A DNA stretch of 41,805 nucleotides from Pseudomonas sp. UFMG81 (GCF_015354575.1 NZ_JACAFQ010000005.1:236278-278082), one strand, 5' to 3'. Shown: positions 10,416 to 20,486, numbered from the stretch's first letter. Made by a program: numbers and translations. The notes: a model not told the origin generated them from the sequence alone.

Positions 10416-10600
10416 GGGGAGTACCTCGCGTAATCGGGTGGGCGGGAAGAGCCTTTCGGCTGCAAGGCGCAGGATTGTAGCGCAGTGCGGCCTGGGCGCC
10501 CAATCCAGCCATGCTACAGGTGCGCCGCCAGCGAGGGCGGAAAACACGACAGGCTGCGCCGGGCGCGACGATAGGCATGTCCTCGCCGGGCGACGGGCTC

Positions 10601-10606
10601 TATAAT
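10601..10606 (+). promoter_or_regulatory. Consensus -10 box of rph promoter
   Basis: TATAAT stands 37 bases upstream of the rph start in the yicC-rph divergent gap. The hexamer 17 bases upstream (TGTCCT) is a poor -35, so strength depends on the -10. Taken as a sigma-70 promoter candidate for rph. Confidence 0.5.
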
Positions 10607-10643
10607 GCTCGGCAGATTCAAAGTCCCAGTACAGGTATCCCAG

Positions 10644-11366
10644 ATGAAACGTCCAAGTGGTCGCGCCGCCGATCAGCTCCGCTCGATCCGCATTACCCGC
10701 AACTACACCAAACACGCCGAGGGGTCGGTACTGGTCGAGTTCGGTGACACCAAGGTCATCTGCACGGTCAGCGTCGAGAATGGTGTTCCCCGCTTCCTCA
10801 AAGGCCAGGGCCAAGGCTGGTTGACCGCCGAGTACGGCATGCTGCCGCGCTCCACTGGCGAGCGTAACCAGCGCGAGGCCAGCCGCGGCAAGCAGGGTGG
10901 CCGCACCCTGGAGATCCAGCGCCTGATCGGCCGTTCGCTGCGCGCTGCGCTGGACATGAGCAAGCTCGGCGACATCACCCTGTACGTCGACTGCGATGTG
11001 ATCCAGGCCGACGGCGGCACCCGCACCGCCTCGATCACTGGTGCCATGGTCGCCCTGTGTGACGCCCTGGCCGTGATCAAGAAGCGTGGCGGCCTCAAGG
11101 GCGGCAACCCGCTCAAGCACATGATCGCCGCGGTGTCGGTGGGCATGTACCAGGGCGAGGCCGTGCTCGACCTCGACTACCTGGAAGACTCCGCCGCCGA
11201 AACCGACCTCAACGTGGTCATGACCAGCGCCGGTGGTTTCATCGAGGTGCAAGGCACTGCCGAAGGCGCGCCGTTCCAGCCGGAAGACTTCAACGCGATG
11301 CTGGCGCTGGCGCAGAAGGGTATGGGCGAGATCTTCGAGCTGCAACAGGCCGCGCTCGCTGACTGA
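10644..11366 (+). CDS. rph: RNase PH
   Basis: A 240-residue phosphorolytic 3' to 5' exoribonuclease that trims the 3' ends of tRNA precursors, using phosphate and releasing nucleoside diphosphates. The length equals the E. coli enzyme. The N-terminal [15 protein letters not shown], the phosphate-site region with [19 protein letters not shown] (about residues 68-86) and the metal-site [18 protein letters not shown] (about 114-131) are intact, so it is not the frameshifted form known from E. coli K-12. The DUF4870 gene follows after 22 bases and may be co-transcribed. Confidence 0.97.
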   Translation: MKRPSGRAADQLRSIRITRNYTKHAEGSVLVEFGDTKVICTVSVENGVPRFLKGQGQGWLTAEYGMLPRSTGERNQREASRGKQGGRTLEIQRLIGRSLRAALDMSKLGDITLYVDCDVIQADGGTRTASITGAMVALCDALAVIKKRGGLKGGNPLKHMIAAVSVGMYQGEAVLDLDYLEDSAAETDLNVVMTSAGGFIEVQGTAEGAPFQPEDFNAMLALAQKGMGEIFELQQAALAD

Positions 11367-11388
11367 CTGCACTGACAAGGAGGTGGCG

Positions 11389-11757
11389 ATGAACGATCCG
11401 GACCTGCCGATCACCCCGCCCAGCGCCGATGTGCGGCAATGGGCGATGTTCTGCCACCTCGCGGCGTTGCTCGGCCTGGTGGTGCCATTGGGGCACCTGT
11501 TCGGGCCGCTGCTGCTGTGGCACCTCAAGCGCGAGCAGGATCCGTTCATCGATGCCCAGGGCAAGGAGGCGCTGAACTTTCAGATCAGCGTCACCGTGGC
11601 GGGTTTCGTGTGTTTCCTGCTGATGTTCGTGTTCATCGGGATCGTGCTGTTCGCCGTGTTGATGGTGGCGGTGCTGATCCTGATCGTGCTGGCGGCGGTG
11701 AGGGTCAATGAGGGGCAGGCGTATCGCTACCCTTTGATCTGGCGACCGATCAGATAA
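11389..11757 (+). CDS. Small membrane protein, DUF4870 family
   Basis: A 122-residue inner-membrane protein of unknown function. Three hydrophobic segments are visible: about residues 18-47, 67-88 and 88-107. The family hallmark HLAALLGLVVPLGH followed by the segment DAQGKEALNFQISV is clear. A very strong ribosome site AAGGAGGTGG precedes ATG. The gene lies 22 bases after rph, as in other Pseudomonas. No catalytic motif can be seen, and no function is claimed. Confidence 0.85.
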   Translation: MNDPDLPITPPSADVRQWAMFCHLAALLGLVVPLGHLFGPLLLWHLKREQDPFIDAQGKEALNFQISVTVAGFVCFLLMFVFIGIVLFAVLMVAVLILIVLAAVRVNEGQAYRYPLIWRPIR

Positions 11758-11758
11758 A

Positions 11759-11868
11759 GCTGGGGCCGCTTCGCGCCCCTTTCGCGACACAAGGCCGCTC
11801 CTACAGGCGATCGCATAATCCTGTAGGAGCGGCCTGGTGCCGCGAAAGGGGCGCGAAGCGGCCCCAGT
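11759..11868. repeat. Extended REP palindrome between DUF4870 gene and crc
   Basis: A near-perfect inverted repeat with arms of about 48 bases (11760-11807 and 11821-11868). Each arm joins an outer GC hairpin (GGGGCCGCTTCGCGCCCC type) to a REP core (TTCGCGACACAAGGCCGCTCCTACAG). The right arm differs by a few bases in the core. The outer hairpins, each followed by T residues in its own direction, could serve as terminators for both converging genes. Confidence 0.92.
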
Positions 11869-11872
11869 GCTT

Positions 11873-12652
11873 TTAGATGGTCAGCGTCCAGTCATAGTCC
11901 ACGATCAGCGGCGCATGCCGGGAGAAGCGTGGCTGACGCGGCAGGCGGGCATTGCGCACGAAGCGGCGCAGGCCTGGCGTAAGGATCTGGTAGTCGAAGC
12001 GATAGCCCAGGTTGAGCATCTCGGCCTGCTCGTTATCCGGCCACCAGCTGTACTGGTCGCCTTCACGGCTGACTTCACGCAGCGCGTCCACATAGCCCAT
12101 CTCGCCGGTGATCGCATCCATCCAGGCACGCTCTGGCGGCAGGAAGCCGACCGACTGCTGGCTGTCGCGCCAGTTCTTGATGTCGAGCTTCTGCTGCGCC
12201 ACGTAGAACGAGCCGCAATAGATGTACTCGCGGCGCTTGCGACGCTGCTTGTCCAGGTACTTGGCGAAGTCGTCCATCAACTTGAACTTCTGGTTCAAGT
12301 CTTCATCGCCGTTCATGCCCGAAGGCAGGAGCAGCGTGGCAATACTTACCTTGTCGAAATCTGCTTGCAGGTAGCGCCCGTAACGGTCGGCTGTCTCGAA
12401 GCCCAGGCCGGTGATGACTGCCTTGGGCTGCATGCGCGAGTACAGTGCCACGCCACCTTGGGTGGGCACCTCCGCGTCGCAGGCGTAAAGGAAATAGCCA
12501 TCGAGCTGGAAAGCTGGGTCGTCGAGTTCAAAGGCCGAGGCGCGGGTATCCTGAAGGCAGATGACGTCGGCATTCTGGGCTTGCAGCCAGCTGAGCAATC
12601 CACGCTCGGCAGCAGCCTGAATGCCATTCACGTTCACACTGATGATCCGCAT
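11873..12652 (-). CDS. crc: Catabolite repression control protein Crc
   Basis: A 259-residue protein with the ExoIII/AP-endonuclease fold that acts, with Hfq, as a translational co-repressor of catabolic mRNAs carrying AAnAAnAA motifs. The name is supported by length, by the sequence MRIISVNVNGIQ at the start and HAPLIVDYDWTLTI at the end, and by the position between rph and pyrE, as in P. aeruginosa. Catalytic residues of ExoIII are replaced: the metal Glu is Asp (CLQD, residue 35), the GDMN loop is GSFY (147-150), and the final SDHAP is SRHAP (244-248). This agrees with the established absence of nuclease activity in Crc. The gene is often mis-annotated as exodeoxyribonuclease III. It is divergent from pyrE. 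Confidence 0.95.
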   Translation of the reverse strand: MRIISVNVNGIQAAAERGLLSWLQAQNADVICLQDTRASAFELDDPAFQLDGYFLYACDAEVPTQGGVALYSRMQPKAVITGLGFETADRYGRYLQADFDKVSIATLLLPSGMNGDEDLNQKFKLMDDFAKYLDKQRRKRREYIYCGSFYVAQQKLDIKNWRDSQQSVGFLPPERAWMDAITGEMGYVDALREVSREGDQYSWWPDNEQAEMLNLGYRFDYQILTPGLRRFVRNARLPRQPRFSRHAPLIVDYDWTLTI

Positions 12653-12732
12653 AAATGGCCCCAAAAATCTCGTGCGTGTATGATACCCGAGCTCAACACA
12701 TTTAGCTAAATCCGTGGTGTCCGGGACCTTTT

Positions 12733-13374
12733 ATGCAGCCGTATCAGCGCGACTTCATCCGTTTTGCCATCGATCGCGGCGTTCTGCGCTTCGGTGAATT
12801 CACCCTGAAATCGGGGCGTACCAGCCCGTACTTCTTCAATGCCGGCCTGTTCAATACAGCGTCCGCGCTGGCGCAATTGGGGCGTTGCTACGCGGCGGCC
12901 ATCGTCGACAGCAAGATCCCCTTCGACGTGCTGTTCGGCCCTGCCTACAAGGGCATCCCGTTGGCGGCGGCGACAGCGGTACAGCTGGCCGAGCATCACC
13001 AGCTTGACGTGCCATGGTGCTTCAACCGCAAAGAGGCCAAGGATCACGGCGAAGGCGGCAGCCTGGTTGGCGCACCGCTGGCCGGTGACGTGCTGATCAT
13101 CGACGACGTGATCACCGCCGGCACCGCCATCCGCGAAGTGATGCAGATCATCAACGCCCAGCAGGCCAAGGCCGCTGGCGTGTTGATCGCGCTGAACCGC
13201 GAAGAGCGTGGCAACGGTGAGTTGTCGGCGATCCAGGAAGTCGAGCGCGACTTCGGCATCCCGGTGGTCAGCATCGTGTCGCTCACCCAAGTGCTGGAAT
13301 ACCTGGCGGATGACCCGCAGCTCAAGCAGCACCTGCCGGCGGTCGAGGCGTACCGGGCACAGTACGGGATCTGA
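12733..13374 (+). CDS. pyrE: Orotate phosphoribosyltransferase
   Basis: A 213-residue cytosolic enzyme of pyrimidine synthesis that makes orotidine 5'-phosphate from orotate and PRPP. The PRPP motif [14 protein letters not shown] lies near residues 120-133, and the flexible-loop segment [11 protein letters not shown], which carries the catalytic Lys, near 101-111. The N-terminal [14 protein letters not shown] is the orotate-binding segment. It is divergent from crc with an 80-base gap and is followed by a strong intrinsic terminator. Confidence 0.97.
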   Translation: MQPYQRDFIRFAIDRGVLRFGEFTLKSGRTSPYFFNAGLFNTASALAQLGRCYAAAIVDSKIPFDVLFGPAYKGIPLAAATAVQLAEHHQLDVPWCFNRKEAKDHGEGGSLVGAPLAGDVLIIDDVITAGTAIREVMQIINAQQAKAAGVLIALNREERGNGELSAIQEVERDFGIPVVSIVSLTQVLEYLADDPQLKQHLPAVEAYRAQYGI

Positions 13375-13390
13375 TCCTGATCTGGTAAAT

Positions 13391-13424
13391 AAAAAGGCGA
13401 CCTTCTTGGGAAGGTCGCCTTTTT
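13391..13424 (+). terminator. Bidirectional intrinsic terminator after pyrE
   Basis: AAAAAGGCGACCTT-CTTGGG-AAGGTCGCCTTTTT is a perfect 14-bp stem with a six-base loop, A-rich before and T-rich after. It can end transcription from pyrE and from anything entering on the other strand. Confidence 0.93.
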
Positions 13425-13437
13425 TGTGCCATCTGTT

Positions 13438-13538
13438 CCGGCCTCTTCGCGGGCAAGCCCGCTCCCACAGGTACAGCGCCATATCCTCAAGGCTGGTGAA
13501 GATCCTGTAGGAGCGGGCTTGTCCCGCGAAAGGGCCGG
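13438..13538. repeat. REP pair between pyrE and argB
   Basis: Two full-length 35-base REP copies in inverted orientation: 13438-13472 (starting CCGGCCTCTTCGCGGGCAAG) and 13504-13538 (ending GTCCCGCGAAAGGGCCGG), with a 31-base spacer. The left copy is the closest match in the window to the canonical P. putida 35-bp element as I remember it. Convergent junction. Confidence 0.93.
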
Positions 13539-13544
13539 TGCAGG

Positions 13545-14483
<939 letters not shown>

Positions 14484-15881
14484 TCAGAACGGCAGTTGCA
14501 GGCCTGGTTGGACGCGCAGCAACTGCGTGCGGAATACAGCCTTGATACGGTCGAGCTCCGCCGCGCTGTCGGCCTCGAAGCGCAGCACCAGCACCGGCGT
14601 GGTGTTGGAGGCGCGGACCAGGCCCCAGCCGTTGGGGTAGTCGACCCGCACACCGTCGATGGTGGTCAGGTTGGCTTCGCCCCAGTCGGCGTCGCGTTGC
14701 AGAGCATCAATGATGCTGAATTTACCCTCGTCGGTCACATCAATGTTGATTTCCGGCGTGGAAATATCATCGGGGAAGGCGGCGAACAGGCTTTCGGCGC
14801 TCTGCCCGGCCTTGCTGAGGATCTCCAGCAGGCGCGCGGCGCTGTAGATACCGTCGTCGAAACCGTACCAGCGCTCCTTGATGAAGATGTGACCGCTCAT
14901 CTCGCCGGCCAGCAGCGAACCGGTCTGTTTCATCTTCTTCTTGATCAACGAGTGGCCGGTCTTCCACATCAGCGCGCGGCCACCGTGCTGCTCGATCAGC
15001 GGCGTGAGGCGACGGGTGCATTTGACGTCGAAGATGATCTCGGCGCCCGGGTTGCGCGACAGCACGTCCTGGGCGAACAGCATCAGCAGGCGGTCGGGGT
15101 AGACGATGCTGCCGATGTTGGTCACCACGCCCACGCGGTCGCCGTCGCCGTCGAAGGCCAGGCCGATATCGGCGCCAGTCTCTTTCACCTTGGCGATCAG
15201 GTCTTCCAGGTTCTCGGGCTTGCCCGGGTCCGGGTGGTGGTTGGGGAAGTGGCCGTCGACTTCGCAGAACAGGGGGATCACCTCACAGTTCAGCGCTTCG
15301 ATCAGCTGCGGGGCGATCACCCCGGCGGCGCCGTTACCGCAGTCGACTACCACTTTCAGGCGCTTGGCCAGTTTCACGTCGTCGACGATCTGCTGGTAGT
15401 AGCGCTCGAGGATCTCGACTTTTTCCACGCGGCCTTCGCCACGGGTCAGGTCGTTGGTCTTCAGGCGGGTCAGCAGGGCCTGGATCTGTTCGTTGGCCAA
15501 GGTGTCGCCGGCGATGACGATCTTGAAACCGTTGTAGTCCGAGGGGTTGTGGCTGCCGGTGAGCATCACCCCCGACTTGCCGGCCAGCACGTTGGCGGCG
15601 TAGTACAGCGCCGGGGTCGGCACCAGGCCTACGTCGCTGACCTGGCAACCGGCCTCGACCAGGCCCTTGATCAGTTGCTCGACCAGCATCGGGCCGGACA
15701 GGCGGCCGTCACGGCCGACCGAGATCTGCGGTTCGCCCTGGGCGAGGGTCTGGGCGCCGATGGCGCGGCCGATCCAGTAGGCGGTTTCGGCGTGCAGGGT
15801 CTTGCCGACCACGCCGCGGATGTCATAGGCACGGAAGATGCTGTCCGGCAGTGCGGGGACCAGGTGGGCCATGTCGTTCAT
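14484..15881 (-). CDS. algC: Phosphomannomutase/phosphoglucomutase AlgC
   Basis: A 465-residue alpha-D-phosphohexomutase that interconverts 1- and 6-phosphates of mannose and glucose, feeding alginate, LPS, rhamnolipid and other polysaccharide pathways. The phosphoserine is Ser110 in MLTGSHNPSDYNGFK. The metal loop FDGDGDRVGVV, the sugar-specificity loop GEMSGHIF and the phosphate-binding RASNTTPVLVLRFEA are all intact. The start MNDMAHLVPALP is chosen because GGAG lies nine bases before it; a start five codons upstream is possible. The long N-terminal membrane-associated extension predicted for AlgC in some other species is absent here, with 110 bases to dut. Confidence 0.95.
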   Translation of the reverse strand: MNDMAHLVPALPDSIFRAYDIRGVVGKTLHAETAYWIGRAIGAQTLAQGEPQISVGRDGRLSGPMLVEQLIKGLVEAGCQVSDVGLVPTPALYYAANVLAGKSGVMLTGSHNPSDYNGFKIVIAGDTLANEQIQALLTRLKTNDLTRGEGRVEKVEILERYYQQIVDDVKLAKRLKVVVDCGNGAAGVIAPQLIEALNCEVIPLFCEVDGHFPNHHPDPGKPENLEDLIAKVKETGADIGLAFDGDGDRVGVVTNIGSIVYPDRLLMLFAQDVLSRNPGAEIIFDVKCTRRLTPLIEQHGGRALMWKTGHSLIKKKMKQTGSLLAGEMSGHIFIKERWYGFDDGIYSAARLLEILSKAGQSAESLFAAFPDDISTPEINIDVTDEGKFSIIDALQRDADWGEANLTTIDGVRVDYPNGWGLVRASNTTPVLVLRFEADSAAELDRIKAVFRTQLLRVQPGLQLPF

Positions 15882-15991
15882 CTCTGGGGACTCCATAAGT
15901 CAAAGGCTTCTGGGCAGGCGCAAACTGAACGCTTGGACGGCGCTTTCGCCAGAGAGTTCGCCGTCCATGGCCCGAACGGTCCGTGCTCGAC

Positions 15992-16447
15992 TCAGCGGGT
16001 GCCCGAGTGGCCAAAGCCGCCAGCGCCACGCTGGGTCTCGTCGAACTGCTCGACGATGTCGAAATGCGCCTGCACCACCGGTACCAGGATCAGCTGCGCG
16101 ATACGCTCGCCGACGGTGATGGTGAAGGGCGTATTGCCCCGGTTCCAGCAGCTGACCATCAGTTCGCCCTGGTAGTCCGAGTCGATCAGGCCGACCAGGT
16201 TGCCCAGCACGATGCCGTGCTTATGGCCCAGGCCCGAGCGCGGCAGGATCATCGCTGCCAGGCCCGGGTCGCCGATGTACACCGACAGGCCGGTGGGGAT
16301 CAGCAGGGTCTGGCCCGGCTCCAGAACGGTGTCTTCTTTGAGCAGGGCGCGCAGGTCGAGGCCGGCGGAACCGGGGGTGGCGTATTGCGGCAGCGGGAAT
16401 TCACTGCCCAGGCGTGGGTCGAGGATCTTGGCTTGTAGAGCGTGCAT
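15992..16447 (-). CDS. dut: dUTP diphosphatase
   Basis: A 151-residue trimeric dUTPase that hydrolyses dUTP to dUMP and pyrophosphate, which keeps uracil out of DNA and supplies dTMP synthesis. The five family motifs are visible: TPGSAGLDL (1), [11 protein letters not shown] (2), [11 protein letters not shown] (3), [11 protein letters not shown] (4) and the C-terminal glycine-rich [12 protein letters not shown] (5). The length is the same as the E. coli enzyme. The start codon lies five bases after the coaBC stop, as in the conserved coaBC-dut pair of Gammaproteobacteria, so translational coupling is likely. Confidence 0.97.
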   Translation of the reverse strand: MHALQAKILDPRLGSEFPLPQYATPGSAGLDLRALLKEDTVLEPGQTLLIPTGLSVYIGDPGLAAMILPRSGLGHKHGIVLGNLVGLIDSDYQGELMVSCWNRGNTPFTITVGERIAQLILVPVVQAHFDIVEQFDETQRGAGGFGHSGTR

Positions 16448-16452
16448 GTAAC

Positions 16453-17664
16453 TTATTGAACCTGGTTGAGCCGTTCGGCGATGAAGGCGACCAGCTGGCG
16501 GGCGATCTTGCCTTTGCTGGTCTGCGCGAAGAGGGTTTGATGCTGCTGCCGGTCGATCACGGTCAGGGCGTTTTCCTCGCTGTTGAAGCCGATGCTGGGG
16601 TTGGCCACATCATTGGCGACGATCAGGTCGAGGTTCTTGTCCTTGAGCTTGCGCGTGGCGTAGTCGAGCAGGTGCTCGGTCTCGGCGGCGAAGCCGACGC
16701 TGAACGGGCGATCGGCGCGGCCGGCAATGGTGGCAAGGATATCGGGATTGCGCACCATCTGCAGCAGCATGCCGTCGCCGGTGGTGGGATCCTTCTTGAG
16801 CTTTTGTGCGGCGACGACTTCCGGGCGGTAGTCCGCGACCGCAGCCGAAGCGATGAACAGGTCGCAGGGCATGGCGGCTTCGCAGGCCGCGAGCATGTCC
16901 CGTGCGCTGACCACGTCGATACGGCTGACCCGGTCGGGGGTCGGCAGGTGCACCGGGCCGGTGACGAGGGTGACCCGGGCCCCCGCTTCGGCGGCCGCTT
17001 CGGCCAGGGCAAAGCCCATCTTCCCTGAACTATGGTTGGTGATGTAGCGCACCGGGTCGATGTTCTCTTGCGTCGGGCCTGCGGTAATCAGTACGTGCTT
17101 ACCGGTCAGCGCCTGGCGCTTGAAGCTCTCGGCGGCGCACCAGGCTAGATCGGTGGCCTCGAGCATGCGGCCCAGGCCGACGTCGCCACAGGCCTGGCTG
17201 CCGGAGGCCGGGCCGAACACCTGGATGCCGCGGCGCTTGAGCAGTTCGAGGTTGTCTTGCGTGGCCGGGTCGCGCCACATGGCCTGGTTCATCGCCGGGG
17301 CCACGGCGACGGTGGCGTCGGTGGCCAGCACCAGGGTGGTCAGCAGGTCGTCGGCCATGCCTTGGGCCATGCGCGCCATCAGGTCGGCGGTGGCCGGAGC
17401 GATCAGCACCAGGTCGGCCCACTTGGCCAGTTCGATATGGCCCATGGCCGCTTCGGCGGCGGGGTCGAGCAAGTCCATGTGCACGGGGTGGCCGGACAGC
17501 GCCTGTAGCGTTAGCGGGGTGATGAACTCCGCACCACCACGGGTCATGACCACGCGCACTTGCGCGCCGTGTTCCAGGAGTCGGCGAATCAGCTCGGCGC
17601 TCTTGTAGGCGGCGATGCCGCCACCCACGCCGAGAACGATGCGCTTGCGATACAACCGCTGCAT
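16453..17664 (-). CDS. coaBC: Bifunctional phosphopantothenoylcysteine decarboxylase/synthetase
   Basis: A 403-residue fused enzyme of coenzyme A synthesis. The N-terminal CoaC half (about 1-190) is the FMN-dependent decarboxylase, with PAMNQAMW and the substrate flap [13 protein letters not shown]. The C-terminal CoaB half (about 190-403) is the CTP-dependent synthetase, with [20 protein letters not shown] and the Lys-bearing KLKK segment. It is followed by dut after five bases and is divergent from radC, with 127 bases between starts. All expected motifs are present. Confidence 0.97.
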   Translation of the reverse strand: MQRLYRKRIVLGVGGGIAAYKSAELIRRLLEHGAQVRVVMTRGGAEFITPLTLQALSGHPVHMDLLDPAAEAAMGHIELAKWADLVLIAPATADLMARMAQGMADDLLTTLVLATDATVAVAPAMNQAMWRDPATQDNLELLKRRGIQVFGPASGSQACGDVGLGRMLEATDLAWCAAESFKRQALTGKHVLITAGPTQENIDPVRYITNHSSGKMGFALAEAAAEAGARVTLVTGPVHLPTPDRVSRIDVVSARDMLAACEAAMPCDLFIASAAVADYRPEVVAAQKLKKDPTTGDGMLLQMVRNPDILATIAGRADRPFSVGFAAETEHLLDYATRKLKDKNLDLIVANDVANPSIGFNSEENALTVIDRQQHQTLFAQTSKGKIARQLVAFIAERLNQVQ

Positions 17665-17791
17665 AGGCCTTGCCTTATTCCAGTGAAAGCGGGCGGCGAC
17701 GGTGACTGCCTGCGGCAGATCGTCGCATTTTCGAAGCGAACTAGATTAACACAGCGCCCAAATGGGCCGCATCAGCGTGCAAGGAGGGGGG

Positions 17792-18472
17792 ATGAACATC
17801 AGGGAGTGGCCTGCCGAGGAGCGGCCGAGGGAGAAGTTGTTGCAGCGCGGGGCGGCGATTCTTTCGGATGCCGAGCTGGTGGCTGTATTGCTGGGGTCGG
17901 GTGTGGCTGGGCGTAATGTGTTGGACCTGGCCCGTGGGCTACTGGCGAAGTTTGGCGGCCTACGGCAGTTCCTTGAGGCCGACCGGGCCAAGGTGTTGCG
18001 TGAACCGGGCCTGGGACCGGTGAAATATGCCCAGTTGCAGGCATTGCTGGAGATTGGCAGGCGTTACCTGGACGAGGGGCTCGAGCGCACGTCGGTGCTG
18101 GAGAGCCCTTCGTCGGTGAGGCGCTATCTGAAGTCGATGCTCAGGCATGAGGCCAGCGAGGTGTTCGGCTGCCTGTTCCTCGATACCAAGCACCGGCCGT
18201 TGGCGTTCGAAATCCTGTTTCGCGGCACCATCGACCGGGCGAGCATCTACCCGCGCGAGGTCGTGCGCCGGTCACTGCTGCACAACGCGGCAGCGTTAAT
18301 CCTCTGTCATAACCATCCGTCGGGGCATAGCGAACCCAGCCAGGATGACGTGCACCTGACCCTGGTGCTCAAGCGCTCGCTTGCACTGATCGATGTGCGG
18401 GTGTTGGACCACGTCATCGTCGGCGATGGCGAGCCGCTGTCGATGGCCGAGCATGGGTGGTTGGCGGGGTAG
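17792..18472 (+). CDS. radC: RadC family JAB/MPN domain protein
   Basis: A 226-residue protein of the RadC family. An N-terminal helix-hairpin-helix region (about 15-85, with [13 protein letters not shown]) is followed by a JAB1/MPN-type metalloprotease-like domain with the zinc motif [16 protein letters not shown] near residues 170-185. A role in DNA repair was once proposed but is not established for this family; its biochemical activity is unknown. The start [15 protein letters not shown] is chosen because AAGGAGGGGG lies just before it and family members begin with this motif. Confidence 0.93.
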   Translation: MNIREWPAEERPREKLLQRGAAILSDAELVAVLLGSGVAGRNVLDLARGLLAKFGGLRQFLEADRAKVLREPGLGPVKYAQLQALLEIGRRYLDEGLERTSVLESPSSVRRYLKSMLRHEASEVFGCLFLDTKHRPLAFEILFRGTIDRASIYPREVVRRSLLHNAAALILCHNHPSGHSEPSQDDVHLTLVLKRSLALIDVRVLDHVIVGDGEPLSMAEHGWLAG

Positions 18473-18534
18473 CCATCGCGGGGCAAGCCCGCTCCCACAG
18501 GGCCGTGGGAGCGGGCTTGCCCCGCGATAGGGCC
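18473..18534. repeat. Tight REP pair between radC and solute-binding protein gene
   Basis: Left arm 18473-18500 (CCATCGCGGGGCAAGCCCGC type), right arm 18503-18534, with only a two-base spacer, so it is an almost continuous palindrome. It starts at the first base after the radC stop, and its last base is the final base of the TAG stop codon of the gene on the other strand. It fills the convergent junction completely. Confidence 0.93.
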
Positions 18535-20123
18535 TAACGGCCTACCGAAACCTTGCTGAAATCCAACCGCCCAAACGGGCTCACCTGATACCCCTCCACA
18601 TCCTTGTGCAGCAATACCGCCGCCGTCGGGTGCGCCAGCGGCAGCCACAGCGCCTGCTGCTGGATCAGCGCCTGCGCCTGCTGGTACAGGCGGCTGCGTA
18701 CGCTCTGGTCGTTGGTGGTGCGCCCGGCGTTGATCAATTGGTCCAGCCGGCTGTCGCAAAACCGCGCGAAGTTGGTCCCGGACTTGACCGCCGCGCAGGA
18801 AAACTGCGGGCTGAGGAAGTTATCCGGGTCGCCGTTGTCGCCTGCCCAGCCCATGAACAGCAGGTCGTGCTCGCCCGCCTTGGCACGGCGGATCAGCTCG
18901 CCCCACTCGATGGTGCGGATCTCGGCCTTGATGCCAACTTTCGCCAGGTCCGCCTGGAGCATCTGCGCGCCGAGACTCGGGTTAGGGTTGAGCAGGCTGC
19001 CCGACGGGCGGGTCCAGATGGTGGTTTCAAAGCCCTTGGCCAGGCCCGCCTTGGCCAGCAGTGCCTTGGCCTTCTTCTGGTCCATGGCGTAGCCCGGCAG
19101 GTCTTTGGCGTAGCTCCAGGTGTTAGGCGGGTAGGGCCCGTTGGCGGCGGTGGCGGTGTCTTCGAACACGGCCTTGAGATAGGCCGGCTTGTCGAAGGCC
19201 AGGTTGATCGCCTGACGCACTTCGGGCTTGTCCAGCGGTGGGTGCTGGCTGTTGATGGCGACGAACGCGGTCATGAACGCGGGGGTGGTCGCCACCTTGA
19301 GGTTGCCGTCCTTGCCGGCTTCGGCCACGTCCAGCGGCTTGGGCGACAAGGCGACCTGGCATTCGCCGCGACGGATCTTCTGCAAGCGCACGTTGGCGTC
19401 CGGGGTGATGGCGTAGATCAGCGGGTCGACGGACGGTTTACCGGCGAAATAGTCCGGGTTGGCGCGGTAGCGCACCACGGCATCCTTCTGGAAGCGCTGG
19501 AACACGAACGGCCCGGTGCCCACCGGCTGGCTGTTGAGCTTCTCCGGGGTGCCGGCCTTGAGCAGCTTGTCGGCGTGTTCGGCGGAGTAGATCGAGGCAA
19601 AGCCCATGCTCAGGGTGGCCAGGAAGGTGGCGTCCGGGTGGGTGAGGGTAAAGCGCACGGTGTGCGGCTCGGGCGCGTCGATCGCCTTGATCAGGCTGCC
19701 CAGCTGCAGCGATTGGGCATGTGGGTAACCACCCGGGGCGGTCTTGTGCCAAGGGTGGGCAGGGTAGAGCATGCGCTGGAAGCTGAACAGCACATCGTCG
19801 GCGTCCAGCTCACGGCTGGGCTTGAAGTACGGTGTGGTGTGGAACTTCACATCCTTGCGCAACTGGAAGTCGTAGATCAGCCCGTCAGGCGACACCGTCC
19901 AGCGTTCGGCCAGGCTGGGCACTACCTTGCCCTGCGCGGCGTCGAACTCGACCAGGCGGTTCATCAGCACGTCGGCCGAGGCGTTGGTGGTGGTCAGCGA
20001 GTTGTACTGGACCACGTCGAAGCCTTCCGGGCTGGCTTCGGTGCACACTGCCAGCGGCGCGGCCTGGGCCAGGCCGGCGGCGCACAGCGCGGTGAACAGT
20101 AGGGTGAGGGCGGCGGCGCGCAT
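18534..20123 (-). CDS. ABC transporter periplasmic solute-binding protein (family 5, peptide type)
   Basis: A 529-residue extracytoplasmic solute-binding protein of the DppA/OppA family. A Sec signal peptide covers about the first 21 residues (MRAAALTLLFTALCAAGLAQA). The mature part starts with PLAVCTEASPEGFD, close to dipeptide-binding proteins, and contains the family pattern YDFQLRKDVKFH near residue 85. AAGGAG precedes the ATG. No permease or ATPase genes are adjacent, so this is an orphan binding protein that would have to share a transporter encoded elsewhere, or act in chemotaxis. Dipeptides are the most likely ligand; heme or other ligands are possible in this family. Confidence 0.9.
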   Translation of the reverse strand: MRAAALTLLFTALCAAGLAQAAPLAVCTEASPEGFDVVQYNSLTTTNASADVLMNRLVEFDAAQGKVVPSLAERWTVSPDGLIYDFQLRKDVKFHTTPYFKPSRELDADDVLFSFQRMLYPAHPWHKTAPGGYPHAQSLQLGSLIKAIDAPEPHTVRFTLTHPDATFLATLSMGFASIYSAEHADKLLKAGTPEKLNSQPVGTGPFVFQRFQKDAVVRYRANPDYFAGKPSVDPLIYAITPDANVRLQKIRRGECQVALSPKPLDVAEAGKDGNLKVATTPAFMTAFVAINSQHPPLDKPEVRQAINLAFDKPAYLKAVFEDTATAANGPYPPNTWSYAKDLPGYAMDQKKAKALLAKAGLAKGFETTIWTRPSGSLLNPNPSLGAQMLQADLAKVGIKAEIRTIEWGELIRRAKAGEHDLLFMGWAGDNGDPDNFLSPQFSCAAVKSGTNFARFCDSRLDQLINAGRTTNDQSVRSRLYQQAQALIQQQALWLPLAHPTAAVLLHKDVEGYQVSPFGRLDFSKVSVGR

Positions 20124-20310
20124 GGTGGCTCCTTGGCTGGTCAGATGGCCCATCTGCCGGTGCAGTCTGGAAATCGTCCTACCCTAGTGTGCGTAACAGC
20201 AAATGACCACTGTCTTTTTACAGCGGCTGGCGACGAGCGGTCGACAGTACGCCGGGCGAGTCGCTATGCTGCTCGCGCGCAATTTGCAGCACAGGGATGC
20301 TCATCTTCTG

Positions 20311-20339
20311 TTGTTGCGGCGTAGTCTTTCTGGTATAAA
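20311..20339 (+). promoter_or_regulatory. Sigma-70 promoter of rpmB-rpmG
   Basis: TTGTTG (20311-20316), a 17-base spacer and TATAAA (20334-20339) form a near-consensus promoter, followed by a G/C-containing start region GCAGCGC, which is common at growth-rate-controlled ribosomal promoters. A leader of about 140 bases to the rpmB start results. Confidence 0.65.
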
Positions 20340-20443
20340 GCAGCGCTCTTTTCTAGGGGCTCGGCCTGTCGCATCAGCGGATCCGGTCGATAAGACCTCC
20401 AGAATCACGGCGCCTGGCGCCAAAGACTGAGAGATTAAGCGGC

Positions 20444-20466
20444 CAACCCATGCCGGGTTGGGCATG
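20444..20466 (+). ncRNA. Leader with two competing hairpins before rpmB
   Basis: Four consecutive segments read CAACC (20444-20448), CATGCC (20449-20454), GGTTG (20456-20460) and GGCATG (20461-20466). The first pairs with the third, and the second with the fourth. With almost no linking bases the two stems cannot form fully together, so the RNA would choose between them just 20 bases before the rpmB start. This might be a target for ribosomal-protein feedback; that is inference. Confidence 0.3.
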
Positions 20467-20486
20467 TGGTTTTAGAGGGCTGAGTC

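Larger units (their letters stand above)
20124..20486 (+). other. Intergenic region with rpmB promoter and leader
   Basis: This 363-base divergent gap between the binding-protein gene and rpmB holds no ORF that I consider real. It contains a good sigma-70 promoter near 20311-20339 and a leader with self-complementary segments before rpmB (both listed separately). The rest, next to the binding-protein start, shows no recognisable site. Confidence 0.6.

Noticed and set aside
11873..12652. Exonuclease III as the product name
   Set aside because: Catalytic residues are replaced and gene order fits crc, so the repair nuclease label is wrong.
12653..12732. Defined promoters in the crc-pyrE gap
   Set aside because: Hexamers such as TATGAT and TTGAGC are present but not at correct spacing, so I do not place a promoter.
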